From Sipunculus nudus (lineage: Eukaryota > Annelida > Sipuncula > Golfingiida > Sipunculidae): DNA of 64,000 nt. Numbering within the stretch: position 1 is the first letter of the stretch; every line of letters begins with the position of its first letter. Shown here one piece after another: positions 37,101 to 50,500 of this stretch. A program made the position numbers and the translations under genes. A model generated the notes under the pieces. The model worked only from the letters and a program-made list of their open reading frames with translations. It was not told where the DNA came from and did no database searches. The stretch spans positions 55,782,159 through 55,846,158 of the forward strand of contig CM049313.1 in assembly GCA_026874595.1 (NCBI GenBank), read 5' to 3'.

Positions 37101-37963
37101 AGAGTCATATATGCATCAAAAAGTCTACAGAATATCCACATAATTTACTTTATACCACCCAGTGGTATTTATTTACCAAGAGGTTTATTTACCATCTGTA
37201 TTGAGAAACCTATAACTGAAAAATGTCTATAACTCGAGGGGGGGGGGGTTCAGCCTTAGTAATTCAAGAAAACAGTGCTTTTAAATTAGGAGCTAATTTC
37301 TCCCAGCAAAGTTTAAACTTCTCATCAAATCTGCTCATCCTGAACAACCTGATGATGCATATAAAAACTGTGAGTCTACTGTTGACCCTCAGCTCTGCCT
37401 GCATGCCCAATGATATCCCATAAGTCAGTTTCATGTTTATTGTTATTTTCATAGTCTTCTTTACCAAGGTAATTTATATGGTAAAATAACATGATCCATT
37501 AAACCAATAAAATTTTTTGAATAGCTAAGTACATGTCAACCCTTTTGAATCTGCAAAAAGCAAAAAAATACTGTATATTCATCTTCTAGTGCTACCCCTG
37601 TAAATTCATCATTTTTATTTGTTTGGTTTATATTTGTTTGGTTTTCACTTATAATGGACTTGCCCGCATAAAAAGTAAAATTTTTTATAGGTTTCCTGTG
37701 ATTCATAATAGCCCTCTATTTAATATTTATCTTCAGAAGTGTCTGATCTAATTATTAACTGATTAGATTCTCATAACCATTACAGCCATTAGCAGTTAAT
37801 TAGAACAAATTTAAAAAGTTCTAAATTGGGGGCTTAAGGTCAGATGAGAGCACATTTGTTTCCTGAAAAAGCCTTTGTAGAATACTGTTCTTTGGAGAAA
37901 TTCTGTACAGACTGATGACCATGGAAACCACTGAACTACCAGTTGTACAGAACATATCTTCTT
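34133..37963. other. Intron, no gene supported
   Basis: Mostly AT-rich. A G+C-richer patch at about 35010-35540 gives two minus-strand frames (35226-35011 and 35533-35342). The second is preceded by an acceptor-like TATATCTCTACAG and reads IDQDGCIIIDGGESRG. Neither matches a family I know. Two X-box-like motifs lie near 36915-36928 (ATCACCTAGGCAAC) and 36947-36957 (GCCATGGCAAC). An 11-base G-run is at 37238-37248. Confidence 0.4.
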
Positions 37964-40900
37964 TAAACAAGTGGCCCATGGGCCATGACGTTCAGCTGAA
38001 TTCAAGGAGCCTTGAAAATGGGCAAAAGACTCCCAGAGTGCTCTAAATCATGCATTTTGCCATTATATATAGCCCTTAGATAAAAGTTACAGTGACCTTA
38101 ATCTAAATGCAGCTGCTACCATTTATGCCATCCTGACTAATTTAGTGTTAAAATCAAGTTCTTTTACACAGCTTGTAGAAAATGGGTCAGAGTGACATAT
38201 CAGGTTTCCAAGGAGATTTTTAGGGACCTCTCTGAAAGTCATGTATGAGGATTTCAGGCCAAATACAATTTGTGCCCCACCTGACTCACTTGGTGCTCAT
38301 GTTTTCTCCCCTAATTTACAAAATATAGTTAACCATGACCTAATTTCAATTTTCCAAGGATATTTTTCATGGAACTCTTAGGGATATCAGTTAGAAGATT
38401 CTATGTCCAACACTCATGATTTGTGCCCTGTTAATGGACAACTGCTTCATCTGAAGTTCTCAAAAATAGACATAAAAATGTATAAAAAAGGTCAAAACTA
38501 GAATGGCTCTGTTTTTGCAGTGCAAAACAAATATGTCTCCCCCCTATGGTTCATCCCAAAACATCAGGGGTAAAATATGCAATATCTCAAAACAATCTAG
38601 ATTTCAGCAAATTAGACATTGAAGGTCAAGGTCACCATTTTTTGAACTCTGATGACATTTTGACAGAAAGAACTGGTGTGTCAAATTTGAAGAAAAAGTC
38701 TTCAGTACTTCCTATTTTATGGCGGTCACAATAAGCCTTGAATTGCATTAATTTGACCTTGAAGATCAAGGTCAAGGTCACAGAATTTCAAACACATCCA
38801 AGATTTTGATTTGAAACAATAAAAGTTTCAAATTTTGGAGGAAAATTTGCAGCCCTTCAAAGTTATCTCATCCACATGACAATAACTATAATGCAGCTAA
38901 TTTGACCTTGAAGATCCTTATCAGGGTCAGCAGATTTCAAACTCGTCTAAGAACTTGGTAGTAACAATTGGTGTACTATATTTGAGAACAAAATTGGAAA
39001 TACAACAAAATTAGTCAGGTTCACAAAAATGTTACATTTCAGCAGATATGACCTTGAAGAAAAAGTCAAGGTCACCAGGTTTTAAACTCCGATGAAATTT
39101 TGGTAAGAACAATGAGCGTTTCAAATTTTGGAGGAAAATATGAAGCCCTTCAAAAGTTATCTCATCCACAAGACAATAACTTTTTGCTGATTTGACCTTG
39201 AAGATCCTAGACAAGGTCACCAGGTTTCAAAGTCATCTGAGAGTTTGGTAGGAACAATTGATTGGTGTACCAAATTTGAGGACAAAATGTGATATCCTTC
39301 AAAAGTTATCTTGTTTACAAGACAATAACTATAATTCAGCTGATTTGACCTTGATTTTCCTGGTAAAGGTCACCAGGTTTTAAACTTGTCAGAGAACTTG
39401 GTAGGGACAATTGGTAAACCAAACTTGAGGACAAAATGTGGAATACTTCAAAAGTTATGGGGTTCACAAAAGTTTCACATTTCTGCAGATTTGACCTTGA
39501 AGATGAAGGTAAAGGTCACAGATTTTCTAACTCTTTCATTTAATTATTGGTTTACCATTAACAATTGGTGTACCAAATTTGGGAAAAAATGTGAAATACT
39601 TCAAAAGTTATGGGGTTAAAAAAAATTTTACATTTTTCATGGTGCCCCTGTAGCCTGAATTACAGAAAAAAAAAAGTTATGGGGCTCACAAAAATTCCAC
39701 CAAGATCAAGGTCACAAATTTTCAAACTCATTTGTGTACAAAATTTGAGGACACAATGTGAAACACTTCAAAAGTTATGGGGTAAAAAAAAAATTTACAT
39801 TTCCGCAGATTTGACCTTGAAGATGTTGGTCAAGGTCACCAGCTTTCGAACTCCTTTAGTAGGAACAATTGGTGATCATACCTAATTTGAGGACAAAAAT
39901 TTTAAATACTTAAAGGTTACTGCGTTCCCAACACAATAAGTATAATATGCCACTGATTTGACCTTGAAGATCCTGGTCAAGGTCACCGGGTTTTAAAATC
40001 ACCCAAGAATGTGGAAGGAACAATAAGTGTACCAAATTTGAGGAATATTTTATGGTGCCCCTGTACCCTGATTTACAGAAACAAAAGTTATGGGGCTCAC
40101 AAAAATTCCACCAAATTTGACCTTTAAGATGAATGCCAAGGTCACCAGTTTTTTTTAACTCCCCCAAGATTTTGGTATGCACAATTGAGTGTTTCAAATT
40201 TTGCAGAAAATAGGCAGCCCTTCCAAAGTTATCGACAGACAATTCACTGAAAACAATATGCCTCCCCGTAATGGGGGGGGGGGGGGGACATAAAGACACA
40301 GATGGCATCACCAGTATGCAGGAACAAATGAAATTAGGCAAAGAATCATGGCAATCAATATATTAGTTATTCATATACTGAAGCTTTAGTATCAAACTTT
40401 TAATTATTCTGGGGGGGGGGGTTACTTACAAGCCCCAAATTAAGCTTGGAGGATATGGTAATAGAGACCTAATTCCATGTTTCCAAGGAGACCTTTCATT
40501 GACCTCCCAAGATGTAATATGAGAAACTTCAAAGTGCAACAGTTACAATTCGTGCCTTTTTGCTGGAAATCCATATCATTTGAAGGTCTCAAACAGAGAA
40601 AAAAATACATATAATTTTGAAGAAATACAGGTGGTGCCACCAGTGTACAGGAACTGATGAGCACTCCATGATCAATATGCATGCAAAAAAATCATGGCAA
40701 TCGATGCATCAGTTATTCAGATACTGAAGCATTTATTTTTTAATTATTCTGGGGGGGGGGGGGGGGGTACTGACAAGCCCCATAGCTCAAACAGATATGG
40801 GTAACAGAGACCTAATTTCAGGTTTAAATGAAGACTTTTCATGGACCTCCATGGTTATTAAGTAGGAATTCTAGGTCAAACAGTGACAATTTGTGCCCTG

Positions 40901-41654
40901 TTTAAAGATGAGACTTTATTTGAAAATCTCAAAAATAGAGATAAAAATGTGTTAAAATTAAAAAAAAAATACAGGTAGCACCTCTATTCTGCTGGAGCTC
41001 AAGAACCAGTCCATGATCAGTATGCATGCAAAAAATCATGGTAATCAATGCATTAGTTATTCAGATACTGGAGCTTTTGTATCAAATTTTAATTATTCTG
41101 AGGGGTAATTTCGAGCCCCATAATATAGAGGATATGGGTAAGAGACCTTATTGCACTTTTCCACAGAGACTTTTTATGGACCTCTTTTGATGTTAAGTTA
41201 AAAGAATCCAGGTCCAGTGGCTAAGATTTGTGTCCTGTTAACAGATGACAGCTTTTTTGAAGATACCAAAAATATAGAAAAAAAATTGTAAAAATTGGAA
41301 AAAATACAGGTGGCCCAACCAGTTTGCAGGGACTGATGAAACTTTCAATTATCAATATTCATGCAAAGAATCATGGGATCAAAGCAGTAGTTATTCAGAT
41401 ACTTAAGCTTTTGTATCCAATTTTTTATAAATTCTGGGGGCTACTTCCAAGACCCATAGCTCAGTGAATATGGGTTAAAGAGCTTCCAAGGAGATTTTAT
41501 TCATGAACCTCCCTGGATGTTAAGTTAGAAGATTCCAGGTCCAGCAGTTATTTTTTGTGCTCTTTTAACGGAAGGCTAGACAGACGGCCAGACAAATGAC
41601 AGGCAAAGGGTGATTGCTATAGCTCAGATGATTTTTAGTAAGCTGAGCTAAAAA
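37964..41654 (+). mobile_element. Family 1 element, long complete copy with two core types
   Basis: The 5' end TAAACAAGTGGCCCATGGGC leads to GTTCAGCTGA (about 37990). The 3' end is a worn GACAGACGGCCAGAC microsatellite, then GCTATAGCTCAGATGATTTT and AGTAAGCTGAGCTAAAAA. The interior holds about nine units of a 144-153-base core (38753-40260, marked by TTTGACCTTGAAGAT and GGTCAAGGTCACC) and four units of the 332-345-base family 1 core (about 40299-41580). Long G-runs (up to 17) occur in the latter. Non-coding. Confidence 0.82.
38753..40260 (+). repeat. About 147-bp tandem core repeat
   Basis: TTGACCTTGAAGAT (or a variant) occurs at 38753, 38902, 39048, 39192, 39345, 39491, 39811, 39957 and about 40118. 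The spacing is 144-153, except for one doubled gap where a unit has decayed. Each unit also holds GGTCAAGGTCACCAG, a TTTGGTAGGAACAATTGGTG segment and CCTTCAAAAGTTAT. Confidence 0.88.
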
Positions 41655-44600
41655 CATGATTACAAATTTTATAAACTGCATGCAAATTTATGCAAATGTT
41701 TGAGTTAAGTATATAACATAAAGGATATTATATGTTCTATTATCAAGATGTTAAACTAAATAATTATGCATTAATTAACTATAATTTATAATAATTAACT
41801 ATAAAATGCTTAATCTGCTAAGATTCAAGCATATAGTTTCACTCTAGGAGTCAGTGTCCTACATTTTAATTCTGTGTAAGGGTTTTATTTGGTCACTTTA
41901 GTACTGAAGTCCTGTGAATTTTCTTCTCCAAAATCATGGTGCCCCTGTAGCCTGAATTACAGAAACTTGACCAAATATTTGTTCACCTACTCTGGATTTT
42001 AAGTTTTGGTCACAGAGGCTAATGAAACATATAAGAACAACATTTATAAGATCTGAGTGATGTAAGGTATATGCATCCCTGTTGACAGCCTTAAATCTAC
42101 AGTAAAGTAAATGTTCCCACAAGTATCAGTTAATTAATTCTCCTATAGCCATTGATGTTAATTTGCTTCAAGATTACCAGAAAAACAAACAAGCACTGTG
42201 AATATTCCACCCCCTTCAATGAGGCAAGAAAAATTCAAACTGAGAACAATTTAAATCACCCATGCATAGTATTGTGCATACTTATAAAACCATAATAAAC
42301 CAAGACCATTCTGCATCAAGGCTGTGTGAGATGCATACTGAGACCTGGGAGATAAAGACCAAATCCTTCAGCAATTGATCTGCAGACTGGTCTCAAGACC
42401 AAGTTCTCACAAGCTCTCCATAGATATTTCCTGAAATCAGGGAACACCTTGTTTAATGAAATATTTAAAAGTCACTTAAAAATCTGCAACTATTACTTTA
42501 TATTTAATAACATGACAAAAACTTGATATTTTATTACCTGCTACTTTCAATGTAAAAGGTAATTTCCTAATCACAAGGAAACTGGAGAGAGCTAAAATAG
42601 TCTGTCTGGGTCTGGATAAGTCAGTTAGCTGAGTCAGATGTGACATTTTATCACCAGACCAGTCTACAGGGAGAACCACCAAACATGCCAGCAGGACATC
42701 TTCTTGTCTAGAGGCTACGGCCTGTCATGTACAGCATGGATCCTTCGAACAGAAGATATTTTACATTGGAACTATCTACAAGTTTGCAACTCTTTGTATA
42801 GCATTTTTCCCCTTTAATAATTTCTGGACAAAAATATTTGGACAAAAAGATTTTCAACATATCATATATTGTCACACCTTTGTGTGTAGTGCCAGTCAGG
42901 GTGAGAGATGTTCACACTTATGCTATTGGAATTAAATGAAGCATCCTAGTTGATTAGTTATCAAAGAAATAATGACCAGTACAATATGTTTATAAGGATT
43001 GGAAATCCAGTGATAGGGGGAGAGATAGGAGACAGAGGTGTGCATCCTGTGCATCTCTGTCCACCCTTGTAGGACATGGCAGGCATGTGGCACACTAAGA
43101 TGTATTTGGCTTCATCCTTGGAATAATATTTAAGTAAGTTATGGACTTCCATCTCAACTTATATCAGCAGAAGTAATGACCATTGATGTGATCCAAGAGC
43201 TGCCTACTATGATTGTTATGTTCTGTTAAGTATCTGTGAATCTGTGATGTTCAGCATGAATTTGAGCCAAAATGTCAACAGGGACCAGTATCTGTATTGT
43301 TCAACTGTGAAGCTGTAGTGTTATGTTCAACAGAATAAATTATGTGTTAAAGTTCAAAGGACTTACTCTTTGAAGTCACCAAGATAACATAGCAACAATT
43401 TGTGCCATGTTACAGATATAACTGATATAATGGTGTTTATACAATGATAGGGCATTACCTCTTAAAATAATAATACTATCTACATTTTACAGAAATCACC
43501 AGCTAATTGGGACTGCCGAAATTGATGAGAAGTATTTTCACCTGAAAGACAATACATTACTTTTTAAATTTAAGTGACCCAGAGGTTGTACTGTTCAGTT
43601 GAGGAGCATGGCCATGAGCCTAATACCAAATGATAACATTAGATCAAGGAGTACAAAAGTGGCATCAATTGATACATGCAGGACAAACTGTTTAGTGTTT
43701 TTTTCTTCCATACCTCTTGTGAAAAATGCATATCACTATCGTCAAAAGTATCATGTGACAACACTCCATATTTGGAACAAATATCAGCCAAAATAAGATC
43801 CAAGTAGGGACACCTCTTAAGCCATGCGTCTAAATCAAATTAATCAATGAATATAAAAAATGCCAACTGGTGTACTTTCGCTTTCTAATCTGAAAAGGTA
43901 ATAAGACACCACTGGACAACAAATGAACCATGATCCTTAAACTGTATTCTTTGCTCTTTGAAGACTTTATGGTCTATTTGAGTCCTGGACACTGTCTCTT
44001 GCAGCCTGACAGATGGTCCTACGTTTCAAAGGGGATTGAAATACACAAGTAACTATGTGGTTTATTCATCTTCACCTGCCTATCTTATATATAAATTTCT
44101 TGTTTTAATCAGCTCAAATGCAGCTATTTCTGCTTTACACTAGTCACAGATTATTTGAGACAATTTTTTTTTACAATGGACATCAACCTATATACTAACA
44201 GGGTTAGATATTCTAAGGAGCCTATAGGCTTGAAGCTTGCATATTTTGCTTGGGCCTTTGTTTTGAAGAAAAGCAGGCCTCTCAATCTTGAGAAATATTA
44301 CTCCAGTCTGATCATCAATGTTAGTTTTGTCCTGAGTTTTTAAGTTGATGACTGAGGACTGTTGTTTGGAAATGTCTGCCAGTTTCCATTGTGGGAGAAA
44401 GTTTTTTTTTTATTAGATTATGCACTAGATGTTGCAACAGTGGATTTGTACAAGTGGATTTGGACAATGTTAAGTTGCTTTCCTTATTCAGGTATTGACA
44501 TACAATTTCACATTTATACATCTCCTGACAAATCAAGCAAAATATATGTTCCATTTCATGGTTTTTAACAGGAAGAAATTAATCATAATCTGGGAAGTGC

Positions 44601-46720
44601 AGGCCAATGAATCGGAGAGTTCCATTTGAGCTTCGATCCTCCCAAGGGAATATGCTATGTGTCAGAATTTGAAGTTAAGTAAAAGTGAATCTTTGTTATG
44701 TATTTCATGTCATTACCATATCATTATATGATTAGAAATCATGATTACAGTGCAATGTGAGGGAACATTATCAGCACAGTGTAAATACAAATGACTGGTT
44801 TGTTTAAGGTAGCCAGGGATGGTTAAAGATTGCAAGAATCAAGGTCAGCAAGAAATTTTCCTGTCCCATTGGACCCAAATAACAGAGCAACCAAAAGCAA
44901 TTTTAAGCATCACAGATGCTAATCCTCACATTCCTGAAAGCCCACAGTTTATATCTTTACACAAATCTAACAACTGTTGGGAATATGGTAGTTTATGATC
45001 AGGTGTTGTAGTACTAAGCTGTATTGGTCATGAGAATTTTTTATATTTTTCAAATAAAAAAATTGTATGAAAAATCAATTTTCAGGATATAGCTCTCCTT
45101 GCAAGATACTATGTGTTTTGCCAATAAAAGGACCTGCAGCAAAACCTACGAAGTCAAAGGTAAGGAATCAATAAGATACTCCAGCATAAAGGTTGTCACA
45201 AGTGGGTTCTTGTTGGTGATGTGATTTATTTTTTTGCAGGAACCTGTTACAGGACATAACCTCTGACAAAAGCAAGTTTGATATCTTCCTCAGGGATCAG
45301 TGATAATTAACATTCAGTACAGTTATCATCACAAAAACTCCTGAATATTTTATGTAGATCAAAATGAAGATTTAAGCTAGCATACAGCTAGATTCTACAC
45401 AAATATACCAAACATCTAGTGTAAAGATCTAAATGATAATAATGTTTATACAAGTAAAGCTTAAATTGTTGAATGATTTATGCACAGGTATCAACAGTAG
45501 GCTTTTTCACTCAGAACCATCAAAGTTAGAAGATAATGTACATAAAATGAACCCCTATGACAAATTTCAAGCATAGTACTTTATATTGTCAGAAAGTCTC
45601 AGACACTGTGTCTTGCATGTAGAATATTGAACCTGGATATGTGGCAGGTTGACACCATTCTACTCAAATATGGCACAAATATCATTAACATTAGGGTTTG
45701 ATGATAATGTAAAATAGCTTGTATGACTAACGGCTGCCACATGCTTCTTCGTTATGTGCAGCACTACTCAAACCTCTTATCACATGCTGCCGTTGGTATC
45801 ACCATCATCCAGCCAGTGATGCAATCATCCCATATGTCAAAAGGGAATAGATATCCAGCTCTTTTATACAAACATATGTCCACTGCCAGTAATAGTCAAA
45901 CCTAGGGATAAAAAGACTCACGGGACTACCTATGTATTTTAAGAGCAATCACATCAAAGTCAATTCCCTTGTATTTTTACCAGTGGTAAGGATTTGGCAA
46001 AATAATGTCTTATTGTAGAATATGTAAGAATAAAAGAATATATCTGCTTTTTTATATAACTTTATATATATTTTTACAATGACATATAGCTTTCACTATG
46101 GCTGCTAATTAATGTATAACAAACTACCCCGTAACAGAATTTATTGACATGGCCCCAAGGAAATTTGCTCTTCATACAATATATAAAAGGAATAGAGCCC
46201 AGAGCCTCATCAGCTGCACACCTGTTGGCTGGTTTCGACAATACTTAACCAAATTCAGCAGTCAGCAAACATTTGTCACGGTGGCTCAACATAACTGCTG
46301 GCTTTCATATGCTTGAGTAGATTTTAGTGATGGTCATGCTACAAAGTATGTACTTTATTTAAAACAATAAATTATACATTTTAAATGCAATTCCTTGATC
46401 ATATATTGAGTAATTTATCTTAGAAGTTTCATTGGCCTATTATAATTAGATTACAAGCAAAAAAGCCTAATTGTGGATCTTATCTTTTTGAGAACCACTT
46501 TTTTTCATTCAATCAGACTTAGTTGCACAAAGTTGAGTCACTTTAGTTTAATGAATTTACAGGGGCCCTTCCAAGTTAATTCTGCTCAACTTGATTTGAA
46601 CCTGAATGGAATGGGATGTCTCCTGAGGTGAGAGCTCCCCTCAATACTGGCATTACAGAGATGCAGCAGTATCCAAAGACACATTGATGGAGTGTACACA
46701 ACAACAAAAATTTTTATATT
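41655..46720. other. Intron, no gene seen
   Basis: About 5 kb of AT-rich intron. It has scattered short frames and nothing that supports an exon or a recognised repeat. Confidence 0.45.
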
Positions 46721-47300
46721 GTAGGTGGTGCCACCAGTCTTGTGAACAAGATGAGGGTATCAATAATCAATGGACATTCAAAGTTTCAGGGCAATATGTC
46801 CAACCACTCCTGAGATAAGTGCATGAATATATTCTATGACTAGGGACCTTGACACATACCTGAATTTGTCTGTAAGGATATTTTTATGAGCTCTTAAAAT
46901 GTTGGTCATGTGACCTTGATCCTTAAATTTTTACCTAAACATCAATAGGGTTCTTCTTTTCTGGTAGTTTAGCCAAATGTGAAAGTTGAAAGGTTTGGGA
47001 TAAAAGTTTGGCATTATATACATAAAAAAAATTTCCAAAGAAGTGGACCCAGTGACCTTGGCCCTTGATCTTGTGAACTCAAAATTTAAAGGTTTCTTCC
47101 CCTTTCATGAGGTAAAGAGATTCTGAAAGATGGAAGGTGTGGCATTAACAGTTTGGGTTGTAGTTAAAAATATACAGGGTTCACAAATATCCTAAGTTTC
47201 CACTGATTCTACTGTAAGTCACCAGTTCTGGAACTTCTCCAAGAACCTGACTGAAACAATAGGTGTACAAAATTTGTCGAAAAATAGGCATTTTTTTTAC
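46721..47300 (+). repeat. Degenerate family 1-like / repeat E fragment
   Basis: It begins with GGTGGTGCCACCAGTCTTGT (46724). TAGGGACCTTGACACATACC and TGAATTTGTCTGTAAGG follow, parallel to 4690-4740, and then repeat E phrases (GTGACCTTGGCCCTTGATC, TTTCTTCCCCTTTCATGAGG). No intact ends. Confidence 0.6.
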
Positions 47301-47571
47301 TTCAGAATTTTTTTTTCAGATTTTCACTAAATATGAAATTATTCAAGATAAATGCCTCTGTAATATTTGTGGTCATAACCCAATTTGAACAGGCTGCATC
47401 CTATGATTAAAATCATTGCATGAGCACAATATAAAGGATATCTGATTTGTCAGATTTTTAGTTATTAATTCACACTATTTACATGTGGCAGTGATGGCGG
47501 TATTAAATGGCACAAAACCTCCAAAAGATCACATCTGATCTCGAAAAGATCACACTTGTCCCCCATACATG

Positions 47572-50500
47572 AAACAAGGCCTACAGGCCTAATGTGAACC
47601 TGTGTATTGGGAAGTACACCAGGTATAATGCTTCAATGCTGGACCATTTACTTTTCATGTATATGAACAATGCAAATTCTAAACATTTTGAATAACAAAC
47701 AATTACACAAACATCACTGCTGAAAATCTGACAATGCTCACAACACAAAAACGATTGTAGCTGGCACCACCAGTCTTGTATACAATGAAGCTATCAGAGA
47801 TATACACATATGCCAATTTTCAGACTGATATATCAAACCCCTCCTGAGAAATAAGCAGGGACACACATTGTGCAAAAATTATTGTAGGTGGCACCACCAG
47901 TCTTGTATACAATAAAGCTATTCGATATGTATAAAATATGCCCAATTTCAGACTGATCTATCAAATTCCTCTGTAGAAATAAGCAGGCACATACACTGTG
48001 CAAAAGTCAATGTACGTGGCACCACCTGTAAATGAGAATACCATCAAAGACGCATAGACAGGTCAAAATATCAGTCCAATACATCAAACTTCCCCAGAGT
48101 TTGATACACTGGGCTGACAAGGCTTAGGTGAGTAAGGCAGTTGCCCCCGAGTGACCTGTGACAAATTGCTGCCTCAAGCTACTGCACTGAGTGAACTCTT
48201 GACCTGCACCTGGCTAGACTGAGTGAACTTTTGACCTGTACCTGGCTGCACTGAGTGAACTCTTGACCTGTTGCATAATCTGACACAGTTGGCAGTCTGC
48301 CAAAGCTATGAATAGATTCAGGCTGAACTTTGGTGCCAAATATGATGCAGTGAGCTGTCTGTCAAAGCTATAAATAGAATGCAGCCACTGCACTGAGTGA
48401 ACTCTTGACTTATACCTGGCTGCACTTCTTCCAATCCTGGCACTGTGCCAAAACTATTTATAGAGCTGACATCATCTTGGCTAATGGCCAACATCAAGGC
48501 ACTGGTAATCTGCCATCTGAACACAAAAGTGGTCCCTACTTGAAATAACTTTGAAATTTATTTTCCTAATACAAAATGCTTTTCAGCTGACTTTTTATGA
48601 AAAAGAAATAAGGAATATATGTAAAATTATTACGGATGCATACTGAATGCAAAATTAAAATACAGATATATCTCACTGATGGCTAATTCTTGAATTAAGT
48701 TAAGTAGGGATACCAATAATTTATAATCCACGTACAGTTGTCTTTATATAGCCACATAGAGCTTAATACCCATGATTGTAACATTGTCTAGTATGATGAA
48801 TAACTTAAATCATATATCTAAATTTTTTAACAGCTTTAAACAAGGGACCTATGGGTCACTGTGCTCAGCTGACGTTAACCTTGAAGGTAAAAATCTAAAA
48901 TAATATCAAATGGAGATAAAGTGTAAGAGGAAAAGGTAATAAAGGCCATGGTTGGTTTATATGATTGGTTTGTATTGATGAGCAAGAAATTGTTGCAAAA
49001 AATATTTTGTGACCTGACTATGTGTTTCCTAATGTTGAAACTAATGCATGTGAGCAGTTTGTGAACAAATGATCTGTACTATTACCATGATCATTAGTTA
49101 GTTGGTTTTTCGATTAACTGTTGACATTTCAGTACTTTACACATTTGGTCAATTGAATCTATTTTTGTATAATATATATTATTAAATATATATGTATTTT
49201 TTTTTATGAAATGTATACAGTTGAAATATAGCTAATTAACAACATAAAACAGGGCAAATAAAGCCTGATCTCAAATTCTGCTGAGGCAGGAAAATAATGA
49301 ACAAATGTTTGTATTAAATCCTCATTTTTTTATCACATCAATTATTTTCTAATTTAAGTTCATATTTCTATACATTTCCAATTTAACATATATATCTGAA
49401 TATAAAAGTTGATTCATAATTCTCCATTGCATCATCATAAATCTCAATCTTGTCAGATAACACCACATCATGCATACAAATGTTTATTTATTTTTTACCA
49501 CAAAAATATATCTTTTAAATCTGCAAAACAATAAATATCTAAAAATAATACTTGATTTAGATTTCACAATTTTTAATTGTGTCTTTATTTATCCATAATG
49601 TGCTTCATATTTTATAATAATTTAAGCATACTGATGGGTTCAATTATATTTGTTAAAATCATTTAAAAGAAAAATTTATTTCTTTAAAAATGCTACATTA
49701 CACAACATTGCATCTTCTGGATTACACCTTGAATTATTTTTTCAAGGAAAGTTTTTGCATATCGAAGTGGAAACAGCATTACAATTAAGGAGATACAGTG
49801 AAAACAATAACAATTACTGCATAACACTTGGTAGGTTGGGTTTGCAGGGGGGGGGGGGAGGGGGGGTGATTGGGGTGGTGATATGAGAATAACTGCACAC
49901 CTGTCACAGCAGGGGATCTCCCCCAGTGACTGTAACAAATCAGAAACCCTGGCATAGCTGACTTCCAGTGACCTGGAGTGGGACCCTGCATCTGTAATCA
50001 AAGCAAGTGACTACAGAAAAAAAATCAATAACTGGCTTAATTTTCAAGCTTTTATTTTCAAATTTCAGATTTAGACAAACTAAATATTTATGTTTACATG
50101 CTGTGAAAATTAAATCAATGGTGCTTACAGGGAAAAAAACGTGCCATGGTCAAAGTTGGGCAAAATTTAAGGTACTGATTTTTTTTTATGCTAATAACTT
50201 AAAAAATTTACAAAATTCAGAACTAATTTTGGGAAAACAATTGAATCTTGATTAAAAATAGTTATATACTTTAGAAAATAGACTCTAGTTTCAAAATTTT
50301 TTCTGTAAAGTGAGTTACTATTTTTCCTGATTTTTTACAAAGTCCATTATGTTTGGGCCCATAACTTAAAGAATTTACACTTTACAGACTTAATTTCTGG
50401 CATGTACATAGGAACTATATAGAGGAATATTTATGGTAATTATGAGGAAAAACAGATGAGTGGTTTTGATATTAGGCAGTCCTGAAGTGTGAAAATAGGA

